A DNA stretch of 64,000 nucleotides, from contig NC_079483.1 in assembly GCF_026230105.1 (NCBI RefSeq), forward strand, positions 3,217,312 to 3,281,311, given 5' to 3'. Source of the DNA: Diorhabda sublineata. Lineage: Eukaryota > Arthropoda > Insecta > Coleoptera > Chrysomelidae. A program made the position numbers and the translations under genes. Each line of letters starts with the position of its first letter. Within the stretch, counting starts at the first letter, position 1. A model generated the notes under the pieces. That model saw nothing but the letters and a program-made list of their open reading frames with translations. It did no database searches and was not told the DNA's origin. Of this stretch, positions 20,570 to 31,740 are shown piece by piece.

Positions 20570-21395
20570 CAATGAGTACAAAGACTTTGTACATATTTAC
20601 ACAGACGCATCAACATCTCAAGACGGTACGGGGATCGCAATCATTACACCAACCTCCAAATATATGATAAAAGCTCCTCAAACCCTATCCACTTTCACTG
20701 CTGAATTATACGCAATATATCGAGCTACCCACTTCGCCGCTTCATCAAACGAGCCTAATCATGTCATACTCACAGACTCTCTAAGCTCAATCCAAAGTCT
20801 TCAAAAAATTCACACCACAAATCCATTAGTAATCAAAATCAAGCAAAAACTGAAATACATACAAGACAACAACAAAAAAATAGTATTCTGTTGGATCCCC
20901 TCACACATTGAAATAAAAGGAAACGAAGAGGCAGACTTGACGGCTAAGGAAGCAGTAATTAGTGATAATGCGGAGTGCATGAACTTTTTAACTACTACCG
21001 ATATTAAAACAATCTTAAAGCATAAAGTGTTTAATGAATGGGAGATCAAATGGTCAACATCCACACACAAACTTCGTGAAGTGAAAGACTCAATAAAACC
21101 ATGGTCAATACTACCGAAAAATCGCAAAGATGAAGTTCTTCTAACACGTCTACGTCTAGGCCATACGCGACTGACGCACAGCTACTTATTTGATGCGAAA
21201 CCCGAACCAAAATGTAGCTACTGCAATTGCAAATTAACTATAAAACACATAATCACAGAATGTCCATCTCTTAACTCAGAAAGCTCATCATCAAATCTAC
21301 CACTCGGAACAACACGTGAAATTTTAGGACCAAAATACAACATTACTTACCTTAAAAATTACCTTAAACAAATCTCTATCATAAAATTAATTTAA
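20570..21395 (+). pseudogene. non-LTR retrotransposon RNase H domain and zinc knuckle
   Basis: The frame after the frameshift encodes RNase H with all four acidic residues visible: VHIYTDAST (Asp), FTAELYAIYRA (Glu), VILTDSLSSI (Asp) and GNEEADLTAKEA (Asp), with FCWIPSHIEIKGN between. The C-terminal tail has RLRLGHTRLTHSYLF and a zinc knuckle, CSYCNCKLTIKHIITEC, and stops at 21395. A poly(A)-like run and a short AACCT repeat follow at 21491-21540. An RNase H with this tail fits the I superfamily (I, or a related RNase-H-bearing clade). Of all transposon coding in the window this domain is the least decayed. Confidence 0.85.
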
Positions 21396-21521
21396 CAATT
21401 AATCATAGATTAAATACTTAATCTTTACTAAATCGCTAATAACCAGTATACGATTGATGCGAATTTTGTAATAAAAAAAAAATTTACTAAGTAGAAAAAA
21501 AAAAGATTAGTTTTTGGACTA

Positions 21522-21540
21522 TAACCTAACCTAACCTAAC
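21522..21540. repeat. short (CCTAA)n run at LINE 3' end
   Basis: About three and a half AACCT units directly follow the A-rich tail of the LINE. CCTAA is the complement of the insect telomere repeat TTAGG. The same word occurs singly or doubled elsewhere (48553-48565), so it may be a common motif rather than telomeric DNA. Confidence 0.7.
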
Positions 21541-22683
21541 TCCGTCAATTTTGATGTTATCACAACTTATAAGAAACTATTTTGAAGGTAATTAAAGAGC
21601 TATAACTTTTTTCATAAAAATTTATAGTAAAACGCCTTTTATATTAAAATGGAGAAGGATCAAAGGGCTCGGGAGAGATATGATTGCACTTTAAAAATCA
21701 TATCTCCGTAAATTTTTGTGTGGCAGAAAAAAAAACCAAATATTTTGTCATTTTTGAGATATTATAAGAAGGTGGTTTTTTAAAGTTTTTTTTTCTTAAA
21801 ATCGTGAATTTCTTAAAAATATGTGTCTTAAAGCAGCCAAACTGCTAGAATTAATCGAACTCTTTATATTAAAGTTAATTCTAGACGGAATACCATTAAT
21901 TTTAATTTTGGTGGAAATGACACTTATGAAACCCATTGATTTAAAAGAAAAAACTATAAGATATTCCTCTTATTTGCATTACAGCTCACTCATTTTACGT
22001 GTAAAAAAGTAATAGTGCTCATTTCGAAGCTTATTCCAAGCACTACAAAACACTATTTTATTAGAGCACTTTATGAAAAACCGTTTTGTTCAATTTTTTA
22101 CCTGTTACAATTACTTCATCATAAAATTTTCGTTAAAATGCATAGTTTTGGAGATATTTGCAAAAAACCGATGAAAAACATGAAAAAATACCGAGTTTCC
22201 AATTACCAATAACTTAAAAGAATTGAATTTTTGGAAAAATTTTATGAAACATTTTTTCCTCAAAATTAGGGCTTGTATCGATACCAGTTGTTATTTTGAA
22301 AAAAAAATTACACCGCCGAGAAGGGGTGGCAGGATGGGTGCAGAGTTTAGATCAATTCCACTTTTGAAGTTAAGGATAAGATGTGCCGAATTCCAAAATT
22401 TCATGCAAATCGTTTCACAGTAAAAAAATTCGGAGCAATAACGCTACAATGACTGCACTAAATAGCAAAATAAATTGAAAGAATAGTAATTTCATATTCT
22501 CTCAACTGACAACATCTAGTGGAGACTTTCCTTATTACATGTATCATTATAACTTACTATAAATTTATATCAATATTTTAAAATTTGTAGTTAAATGTCA
22601 TTCTCTTGGGGTAACTACTTCTGCTACATGAAGTACAATGAATTGTACTCTGTTATCTAATTCAATCCCATTTTATTATATCT

Positions 22684-23236
22684 CAGTTCCGGCGTCGCGA
22701 TGGGGGGTAGGGGGGAGCAACCAATGAGAGGAAATTTAGCCAACTCAAGTTCGTAAAAAATGCCTACAGGACGACAATGGCCGAAGAAAGGCTCAATTTT
22801 TTGATGCTGATGAAAAGCGAGAATGACTTGGTCGACAAGATGATCCTAAAGGATATGGCTGCAAGATATGCCAAATTAAAAGAGAGACGCCTTCACATTA
22901 AAGTTTAATCTTAATTGACCTAGAATTGGATTCTCGCGTTTTCAGGCCGTCGTCGTTGATTTACTTTAATACTCGACTGTAAATCGAGCAACAGTCAACA
23001 TCTCTCTTGAAAATGCTACGCACTGGACCAGGCGAAACGTCGACTACTAAGTAAACCAACGATGGCGGTCTAAAAACTCGAGATTTACCCGTTTTGTTAC
23101 AATAACTCATATTCATACAAGAATTTAATCATCTTTATGAAAGTAACATGCTAGTTGGGAATTTTTTGAGTACCACTTCTCTTACTTCTTCTCCCCCCCC
23201 CCATTAAAATGCCTTCGCGACTCCGGTGTATCTCTG
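22684..23236 (+). mobile_element. hAT-type element fragment with GC-rich inverted ends
   Basis: The left end (cagttccggcgtcgcgat, then a G-rich run) is mirrored by the right end (a C-rich run, then ttcgcgactccgg). Between them, at about 22718-22908, is the C-terminal hAT dimerisation region on the plus strand: NERKFSQLKFVKNAYRTTMA, EERLNFLMLMKSENDLVDK and YAKLKERRLHIKV, then a stop. That matches the ..F S.LK.IK..LR.TM...RL..L motif of hAT transposases of the zinc-finger MYM type. The rest of the gene is deleted. No clean 8-bp target duplication was found. A separate palindrome sits in its right half. Confidence 0.65.
22926..23096. repeat. foldback palindrome inside the hAT fragment
   Basis: The arm at 22931-22985 (ctcgcgttttcaggccgtcg, ttgatttactttaa) is inverted at 23034-23092 (ctaagtaaaccaacgatgg, cggtctaaaaactcgag). 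The arms are about 75% identical around a roughly 50-bp loop. This is a nested foldback repeat or MITE. Confidence 0.6.
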
Positions 23237-23635
23237 GTCAGTCTTCCAAATCGAAAAGTTTTTCTCTCGCCATGCCCTTTCACTTCTTTTCCGTTACGTA
23301 CATTACATTCCTTCTGAAAGAGATAACTAGATTTGGAGTGAAATGATATTTTCTATTAGTCCGGGAAAGTGAAGTAAAAAAATTAATCTAACATTAAATT
23401 TTACCCCTAAGAAATAGGAACAGTTCGAACCACCATTTTCTTAAGTTCTCTTTTAAATACCGCTTTTGACTCAGCTTGCAAATACATTTTAACACTTGAA
23501 AATCAAATTTTAAACGTTGTATTTTAGCAAATCCTACGCCCTTTTACAATATTTTCAATGTTTTAATTTAACTAAAATTTGACACTTTGAATTATAAGAG
23601 GCTTTCACGACTATCTTCCAGTATATACAGGGTGT

Positions 23636-24600
23636 TGCAAAAAAGGTGATCCCATCTCTAGAATTGATAGAAAACTGAAAAATATTTGAGGTTTCCTTAG
23701 TAAAAAATTTTCGTAATGCCATCCGTATTCAAGATAAAGGGCGTTTAAGAAAAAAAATATTCAAATTTTTCACGATTTTGCCGCAACTACTGGCAACATT
23801 GTATTTATATTTTATACGAATATGTAATGGAAGCTGATACATCGAATGAATTTGCTTTTATGTCTGACTCTCATAGAAGGCGCTAGTTACACTTTTCCAA
23901 TATTAGATTTATTAAGTAAACTTTCGAGTGAACTTTTAATTTTTATTTTTAATTTTATACCAAAGAGGCAAATTTGATCATTAATTAGTAAGCATAATGT
24001 GAATTGAAAATTTTTTGTCGCATAAATGAGACCCTATCGATAAAACGGATACATTTAAAAAAAAACGGGGACTGATGGCTTCCGTTTCTTGTGAAGTTTC
24101 ACAAAAATTCAGTATAATCAGTATAGGATCTTGTCTTTTAAAGTTAAATAAGTATGGGCACTGAGTTATTGGAGGCCTTAGTATAAAACAAACAACAATT
24201 TGATGATCATGTATTGCGGTTCTGGGACTGTTTTATATTAAGGTCCCCGATAGCTGGGTATCCATAATTATTTAACTTTGGATTTTATACGGCAATAGCA
24301 TTTTCTCTAAGATCGCCATGGAAAATTGTCATTCATTGATAGTTCTGACATTGAGTCAATAATAATTACATTTCTGAAACCTTGTTGGGCGAGTGTTTAG
24401 GAAACTCTGGTGCAGCTGTTACGCGTTATACAGGAAAGTTTCCTCGAAGAAACTTACCAAGTAAAAATACATTGAAAACCATTATTCATTGATGGTTAAA
24501 ACATCCGTCTTCGGTTTTGTTTTGCTTTTGATGTTTTACCAACACATGAACAAGAACTGCAGCTACAGGAAATAGTAGCAATTAGGTATGGGACAACATC
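23636..24600 (+). mobile_element. TACAGGG-type mariner relative, 5' part
   Basis: It begins at TACAGGGTGTTGCAAAAAAG, the kind of terminus shared by a large insect Tc1/mariner group. At about 24381-24490 the plus strand encodes ECLGNSGAAVTRYTGKFPRR, then NLPSKNTLKTIIH. This resembles the N-terminal DUF4817-type helix-turn-helix (YG..NGN...A...Y...FP.RR.P....F) that precedes the DDE domain in these elements. Everything downstream of about 24600 is unrecognisable. Fragments at 39050-39290 and 42160-42430 look like C-termini of the same group. Confidence 0.55.
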
Positions 24601-25804
24601 GTAAGATGTTTTGAACCCTAATTTTATATATAGAAACTAAATCTTGAATTTGATCTAGAAGAAGACCTCTAAAGCCTCATGAATTGTAGCAATGATTATA
24701 TATAAAGACTTGAACTATTCTGATGTTACATAGAGCGGCAAAAGTGAACTAGGAGGATTTAAATGAATATAATAATCCTATAAATAGTTTAACTCGTCAA
24801 AATCCAACACTGTAACAATAATTTCGAATTTGGACGTTATAAACGTTCTTTAGTTGTTTTCACCATCTTCCTGATTTCATATATTATAACGTTGAAAATA
24901 ATCCAACTGTGTGGATATTTTTAATCAGAGAATATTCTGAACAAAAAGTATATCCATTTTGGGTGAAGATTATCAGTTTGAAAAAGATTTGAGCCTTTAT
25001 GCAAAGTGAAAAAAAGGATATAAACATGGTGGTCGATGCAGGGATACGAGGGAATGAATTTTGTATGAGAAGTCATTCCCTTCTCAATAAACTTTGACGT
25101 ACTTCTGACATTTTAGAAAAACTCTTATTTTTTATCCCACTGCATGAACAACCAAAATTGAGTTTTGAGGTTGCGTATTCACTAACAAACAAACAAACAA
25201 CGAAGTGGAGAGATGAATCCAAAAATGAGGTCAAAGTAGTGCTGCAAGGATATGCATTTATATATGAGAATTCGTGCCCCTCTCAATGAAATTTGACGTG
25301 TATTTTTAAATTTTGAAAAAACTGTTGCCATTTTCTTTTTCTGTACAAGTAAAAGTGAAGTTTCCGTTGGAATGCAATGACTGACCGTAATGTTAATTCT
25401 TCTAAATTGGATCTTTTTGAACGTAATTCAGTGATTTGCATCATGAATATGAATGTTGAAATATACTGAAACGTTAAAAAATACTCTTACTGTACAAGCT
25501 TAATAAAGATTTGTAGGGCTTAGGTATCTCAAACTTAACATTGTGTCGCGAGATTGTTCATACACTGACAATCAAATAACAGAACAAGTAGAGCTTTCGT
25601 TGGAAAGTCACAACTAACTGTTACAGCAAATTTCCTGAATTTGACCTTTATAAAAGTGATTTAGGGGTTTGCATCTCACTTCACTTAAGAAAAGCAAATA
25701 CATCCATTTCCAGTGAGTGCCAAGTTTCAAAATGATTTGAAGTGTTTAGGTTTCTCAAAATTTATTTATAATAACATAAAATTTATAAAATATATCTTCT
25801 CATA

Positions 25805-26020
25805 ACTTAGGATGATATATTGTAGTCTAAGATCTGACTTGGCTAGTTCTTGTATACAAATTTAATGATCGATTGGTAGTTTCAACCAGCAAGTCACATT
25901 TTCGGAATAATAAAATAAGAACAGACAAATAACAAGTTTAGAACTTGCGAAAGCTATTATATAATTCGTATATTGAAAGTAGCTACGTCAGACCTTAGGC
26001 TACAATATATTATCCTAAGT
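25805..26020. mobile_element. small foldback MITE with 34-bp inverted ends
   Basis: acttaggatgatatattgta (left arm 25805-25838) is matched inverted by the right arm 25987-26020 (acaatatattatcctaagt) at about 30 of 34 positions. The 216-bp interior has no coding potential. No obvious target duplication is seen. Confidence 0.7.
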
Positions 26021-26060
26021 AACAATAATTAAGACTGAATACACTTTTTACACCATCACT

Positions 26061-26162
26061 ACACCAACACTCACAATTACACTGTCTGACGCGCGTTTCG
26101 ATAACCAAGTTATCGGCTTCAGAGACTGAAGGTAAACAGTTTACCTTTGTGAGTGTTGGTGT
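26061..26162. repeat. nested palindrome, possible Penelope-like hammerhead relic
   Basis: An outer stem of 14 bp (acaccaacactcac, 26061-26074, with gtgagtgttggtgt, 26149-26162) encloses two smaller stems: gataaccaagttatc (26100-26114) and ggtaaacagtttacc (26131-26145). The minus strand reads CTGAAGC, a GATAAC/GTTATC hairpin, then GAAACGCGCGTC, which resembles a hammerhead layout. The core CTGANGA is CTGAAGC here, so it would be inactive. The following bases form the repeat also seen at 2172-2215. Confidence 0.45.
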
Positions 26163-26208
26163 AAACAGTGTATTCCGTATGAATATCGCCAACGGTTTCA
26201 GAAATTCC
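26162..26208 (+). repeat. dispersed repeat, copy 2 (pair of 2172-2215)
   Basis: This segment (aaacagtgtattccgtatga, atatcgccaacggtttcag) matches 2172-2215 at about 80%. Here it abuts the nested palindrome, suggesting both belong to one element. Confidence 0.5.
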
Positions 26209-27000
26209 AACTTAACAATAATTAATACTAAATCCCATATAAATCTCCTAATATACAGTATAAGCACTAGATAAAACGGAAATATTCGGATTAAAAATAA
26301 TTAAGAGTGTTATTCAATTCGTTATATATTCATGTGAAGATTTTGAAATTCACATAAAAATCAGCTGTCATAAGTTTTGATTAGAAATTGGTTGAAATTA
26401 GAATAAAAAGATAAAAATTCACTAATTGTTGATTTACCTATCTGCATGCCAAATTTTAACTTTCTAAGTCTTCTAGAACTGGGCTAGAGTTTGGGTCGAT
26501 AAGTTTGTCATTTATAAAAATATTTTGTTGTTGGTGATGTGTAATGTGTGAAATTTGAAAAAATATCTGGCAAGTCTCAATATATGAACCAAATTTGATA
26601 CCTTTATATGAAATAGTTTGCGTTATGAGGGGGTCAAAAATGGCTCCAAACGGTTCGTGTTAAATTACGCACGATGCTGCTCGCCAGTTATGTCACTGGA
26701 ACTTGGATTGACATGTGTCTAGATGCAATATTACAATGTTAAAAAATAATCTCGGTGCGTGGACAAATTAGACTAATACTAAACTGATACGAGGTGAATA
26801 AGGATCTCAAAATTTGAATCAAAATTGTGTCGTGATGTCGCCTCTTCAGTGACAAATGAACAAATCAACAAGTAAGTCGAGAAAAGATTGTAAAAATGGG
26901 CAGCAACGTTGATTTGCGAGGGAATGAGTTTTATATAAAAAATTTTCTCCTCAATAACATTTGACATACTTTTACACATTTTAAAAAACTCATTCTTCTG

Positions 27001-29879
27001 AATTCAAACTTTATAAATCTATTTTGCTAGTTTTCATCATTATCGTGGCTTGATGAATTTGGAAATAAATGTTGGATATATTGATACTTCAAAGAATAGC
27101 TGCATATCGAGATCCAAGTTAAATAGAGCATCAAAGATAAACTTATTAAAAGAGCAGTACTCGTTATATCAATATTAATTCTCCCCTCACCATTTACACA
27201 ACAAACACATATTAACCAGACAACAAAAAAACTGAAATCCGATTAAATCACTTCCTTCCCGCTAAACTACTACCCCGGAATAAACACACAATAGAGTATC
27301 GCACAGAAAATATCAAATTTCGTCCACTATTAATCCACAAAACGATGCCGAGTAACTAAAACGTAGACATACCGATAGGGTGGTTCGTTGGTCGAATTTA
27401 TCCAACCGCCCCCCTTTTTCACCAAATGCACCCTCTAACCGCTCGCGGCAATATTGTTGCTCGTTCTTTTACAGATGGTAGATGACTATGAGAGTAGTTG
27501 AAACAAGTGAAACAATCTCACGCATCACTTTGGTATATTACCTTAATCAAACAAGCAGTGACAATGTTGGGAGGGTGCGAGGGTGGAAGAATATTGAGAA
27601 ATGAAGGGTGTGAAGCAACTGCACTGTATACAAAATTTTGAGAAATAAATATCACATTCATTATGTTAATATAGGTTTAATCCTTTTAACAAAGTCACGT
27701 ACTGGTAAAATTTCTAAGAGAATATTGGTTAAGTGGAACATTCTAGAACGACTTAACAACAACAACCTAATTGGTTAGGTTACAACAAAATGACAGAGGA
27801 GAAACATAAGACAAACACTGATTCTCTGGAATCAAGGACATCATGGATCAATCATGTGAAAGAGTTCAAAGTACCCACTAGAGTTAACAACTAGTCTAAA
27901 TAGAGAGAGTGAAGAGCTTAATCGTGAGAGTAAACTTCAGACGATATCCCCGCACTTCTACTAAAAGTGAGGATGCCTCTTCGGTCCAAGTCACCTAGAT
28001 AATCCCTATGCAATCCCCTTGGTAGCTCACGTCATAGTCCATGACGCCTTTCCAGAATTGGAGAATCCTTCAGGTATTAACGGATTTGAGGCTAAGCTCT
28101 TCTACCAGGTCGTACCTTATGATTTTATCACGTGTGCTAATGAGAGCTAGACAGTTGCATATGGTGTGTATCGTCGTTCCTTTTGCTACTAAACCAGCAA
28201 TAACGACCGGCGGCGATGTTTGTGGTGTATCTGTTATAACCCAACGGTCCTTTCGCAAAGTCTTGCTTTGTAAAACAATTAGTTGCCACAGCACTGTCTA
28301 TGGTTATTATGTTATGTAGCTGATTGCGTCGTGGTTAATATAGCTATAATCTCAGTCCATAAATCATATTTCTTTTTCTCTTCTTGTGCTTTTATACTTC
28401 TTCCATAGTCAATTTGTTTATTTTGGATCCATTCGTTTCCTAGAAGACCCCATCTGAAGATAAGCTGATTTCAGTTTTATTCCGTTCCTACCTGCTAGGA
28501 AGGCTTTAAATTTCTTATCAAGTACGTACGTCCGTTGAATCTATTAGTAGGCCTCATGGGATTTCCATCTGCCCTGAATACCTCACTCATACCATCTATC
28601 TAGTTTTATTCACCAAAGCTATTCTTTAGAAATCCAACGCTCATGATAGCTATCGGTGTTGACCATTTCGGTAACAAAAGCGATTAGACTGTCCTCATTG
28701 TAACAGGATATAAGTCTGTAGTACCAAGAACTGCAGTAGTCGACGCTGAGTGGTCATTCACTGTGCACAAGATAATCTTAAAATAAAAAGATCGATGACA
28801 ACATTGATGTATGTTTGAATAACGTTACCAGACTTTGGTAGTAGTATTACGATTTGAAGAATTGAAAATAATGGAATTGTTGATATTATATAAAAAATTA
28901 AATCTAGTTCTAGTTTGAGTTGAGTTGAGTTGAACAATATAATGTACTTAATGATATTTGCAATGTCAATATTAATTTATTATTTATTTGCAAAAAGTAA
29001 TGTTATTTGTACCTCCAGGACAATTATTAATATTTATTTTTCATCATCATTCATTGTTATTCATTAATTTAGATAAAACTTCGGATAAAACAGATAATTT
29101 CAGAAAATTAAATATGTGAGGTTATGTAAAATCATCGAAGTGAAATTGTCAACTGTCAACATTGAAGTGACTACAGTCACATCTAAGGAAGTTAAAGTTG
29201 TCTACTCTAGAGCGTCTCGAAAGTGTTTTGCAGTGTCACTACATGGAACACTCAAAACGCAACTTTCGGTATGTAAATGAATATAGAATGAACAATTTTC
29301 AGATGGCGTAGTCTAAAAAATATTTTTGCTAATTTTATACATTTGAACTTGATGATTAAAGGATGCTTGGAGTCGTATAATTCTTCAAACGATTTTAATT
29401 GAATAAAGATACAAAAACTGAGAGCTACATTGATAGAAGTACTTCTATCAACGATAGAATGAATTTATCATATATTATAAAAAGTCATGTAGATTCATAA
29501 ATGATTCCCTGCCTCAACAAGAGTTGATTAATCAAATTTATTTGCTGCCTTGAGATAATGAGAGCTATTGATTATTGCTAGACAAAAGAAAAATCTCGGC
29601 TATAACACTGGTTAGAGTCTTTCTTTGTAGTTGCTTAGAAGAAAAATATAATAAAATCTTGTTGAATTAATGCACCGTAGAAAGTCTAAATTAGTTACTA
29701 ATCAATGTATATTGACAGTCACTTTCAACTTACTAGACAATCACATAGAAGTGCCTGAACTTTTTCCATTTTAAAAATGTTATTTACCAATTTTATTTCG
29801 TGGTCTATTTTGACTTAAAAGTTGCAATATCATAGTTCACTTATCTTTGTAACTATGAGAATAAATAAAAAGTAAGCAG
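27001..29879. other. largely uncharacterised stretch, possible LINE tail near 28 kb
   Basis: No gene is secure. Around 27960-28560 the minus strand has a 74-codon open frame (28294-28070) and a broken surrounding region that has the feel of a LINE C-terminus, with DYGRSIKAQEEKKKYDLWTE near 28400. I cannot name a motif with confidence. The segment at 27390-27480 is locally GC-rich (accgccccccttt). Elsewhere the sequence is AT-rich and unassigned. Confidence 0.3.
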
Positions 29880-29939
29880 TGCAGTTGTTCGCTCCAATTG
29901 ATTCAAAAGGGTGTCGGTATTGCTTATTGCACTAGAGTG

Positions 29940-30130
29940 ACCACCCTTGAGGTCGTCTCCCTTCTCTTTCGACGCTATTTGCCGCGTCGTGACTCATAGC
30001 ATCGAGACACTGACGTCAAATTCCGATAGGGATTCCCCAAAACAAGAGAGGGAAGACAATTTCGACACTGTTGCTTTACCAATTATTACACTTTGGATAT
30101 ACGCAGGATGTATTACGTCACATACGTAGG
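29940..30130. promoter_or_regulatory. GC-richer segment with two CRE-like sites
   Basis: A full cAMP-response-element palindrome TGACGTCA occurs at 30011-30018 and a half-site variant TTACGTCA at 30113-30120, in a locally GC-richer segment. A plus-strand 60-codon open frame (29947-30129) covers it but resembles no protein. The segment could be a promoter or enhancer; no gene start is visible beside it. Confidence 0.3.
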
Positions 30131-30375
30131 TGTTTTAGAAGTATTGATGGATTCAACATAAATCGAATTTATAACTCATCGAAGGAAAGATGAATCACAG
30201 GACATTTCATAAGGGAGTAGCTGTAAGCATGGGTACGGTTCATTTGCTACTTTTTTATCATTTGAACGGAAATTAGAAGTTTGTGAACTGGTTCAAGCTT
30301 TAAAATGGCATTGTATGCTTCTGTTAGTGAAAATTTGAAACTGACATCTAGTCGAGAAGCCAGTGACAAAGATTA

Positions 30376-31000
30376 AGAGAGAGAAATATGCTTTATTGTC
30401 AAAAAATTTTTACAATTTGCATAGAAAAGATTGTAGAAACTAAAAAACCACTATAAGTAACAAAATTATAGGTGATAGTAATAGATAATAACTAGTATAA
30501 AGTCTATAGCAAAATTAAACCAGTATGCAACATATCCGGAATTAAATATTATTATTAGAAGTCGTTTACAGAGTAGAAGACACTTGCCAGTAAATATGCC
30601 CTCAAATTATTGCGAAATACGGCAAAAGATGATATCGATTTGATTTGAACTGGCAAGTGACTGTGCATTTTTTTCCATTGTAAAATATTGAGCCCTTAAA
30701 TAATTCTAAACGTGGAGTAGGTAGGTGAAGGTCGTGCTCCGCGTTCCTAACTGAATAGGAGAATAGGAGAAATTGAAATTGGAGGAGCTTGCTTACGAAT
30801 AAGGCAAACGGATTCGAAGATGAATAAGGAAGGAAAAGTCAACATTTTTCATATTTTAAGGAAGTGCCTGCAGTGAGCCCTGCTGTTTAGTCCGAGAAAA
30901 TATCTAACAGCTCTATTGTGTAGTTTGAAGATTCGCTCAAATCAAGTTGCACGACACGTACCCCAGAAGGGAAAGGCATATTTACTTAAGTGGAAGCTAG
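30376..31000 (-). mobile_element. CR1-type LINE 3' end
   Basis: The minus strand reads the region after the reverse transcriptase of a CR1-superfamily LINE. Near 30980 is AFPFWGTCRAT, then FKLHNRAVRYFLGLNSRAHCR, followed by a decayed tail. A 3' UTR ends in caataaagcatatttctctc (about 30400-30376), a CR1-like short terminus without poly(A). The order matches YG..FWG......F..QK...R...G...R..CR. It is 5'-truncated and interrupted by stops and frame changes. The exact clade (CR1, L2 or Daphne-like) cannot be told by eye. Confidence 0.55.
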
Positions 31001-31570
31001 TATCATTTGTGAAGTCTCCTAAATGACAACTGTGGCTGAGTGAAGAAGATTAGCGGCAATAACTTGCCATGCTGGAAAGAAAAAAAATATATTCAATAAT
31101 GGAGTCAATTCAAAAAACAATCATCTGTCTATAACCACCATACTCAAAGTGTGTTCCGCGGAACCCTAGGGTTCCGCGAAAGCCCTGTAGAGGTTCCGCA
31201 AGAATTTAGAACTCACTCGCCACCCTGCACAGTAAAGTAAGTAAAATTTATGGCAAACATATTGCAAGTTCTTTACTTACACCGATCCCTGTACAAAATA
31301 CGAGAGTCAGAAGATTAAAAAAATATATCTCTACAGTAGCCCAAATATTTATTCAGGACGGCACGCACCTAGATAAAAAGAATAGACTTAATACTTAAGT
31401 TTAAGGTGATTTATTTATGCTTTATGTCTCACCGATGAGATCCGCAAGCCGCTTTAGCCTTTGTCTTGATGAAAACCGACCACCGATATCTACTTGTGAG
31501 CGCGCAGTCACTTTGATAAAAGCCGCCGTTGAGATTAGACGCTATAAATTGTAAACAAGTGACTTTCGGC

Positions 31571-31740
31571 TATATAAGTTCAAAACAAGTCGAGATTGTT
31601 TACACCGCATTTTTTGTATTTCTATTTTTATTTCGGCTTTTTATTTATCAAAGGCGCCGACTCGAGTATTTTAAAGAATGTTCGAGATCGAGGCTAGGAC
31701 TATAAAAGCGACGACCGCGCTTCGACACTCGAGTCAGTCG
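31571..31740 (+). promoter_or_regulatory. putative hAT transposase promoter
   Basis: Two TATA-like boxes occur: TATATAAG at 31571-31578 and TATAAAAG at 31701-31708. The second is followed about 34 bases later by GTCAGTC (31733-31739), an arthropod TCAGT initiator. Local GC content is higher than the surroundings. A transcript from here would reach the transposase frame that opens near 32050, possibly via an intron. Confidence 0.45.

Larger units (their letters stand above)
19543..22434. mobile_element. element with 61-bp inverted ends, split by a LINE
   Basis: The left arm (19543-19603) and right arm (22374-22434) match in inverted orientation at about 55 of 61 positions (for example tttcatgcaaatcg and cacagtaaaaaaattcgga). 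Weaker similarity continues outward (gtagtcattg at 19511-19520 against caatgactgcac at 22447-22458). Non-coding AT-rich sequence fills the inside on both sides of an RNase-H-bearing LINE fragment (about 20065-21510). Without the LINE the element would be about 1.4 kb. It looks like a foldback or non-autonomous DNA transposon of unknown superfamily. Confidence 0.65.
25031..27000. repeat. three copies of a diverged ~100-bp module
   Basis: Modules at about 25031-25125, 25229-25330 and 26893-26998 share the order gagggaatgaatttt, then ctcaataaa(c/a)tttgac, then an A/T-rich run with aaaaactc. They lie in the same orientation, separated by unrelated sequence. No open frame crosses them, so they are probably sub-repeats of a non-coding or decayed element. 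Confidence 0.5.

Noticed and set aside
20810..21127. 105-codon minus-strand open frame
   Set aside because: It is the shadow of the RNase H domain encoded on the plus strand.
21522..21540. True telomeric DNA
   Set aside because: Only about 3.5 units, and the same word occurs in other places in the window. It is reported only as a weak junction signal.
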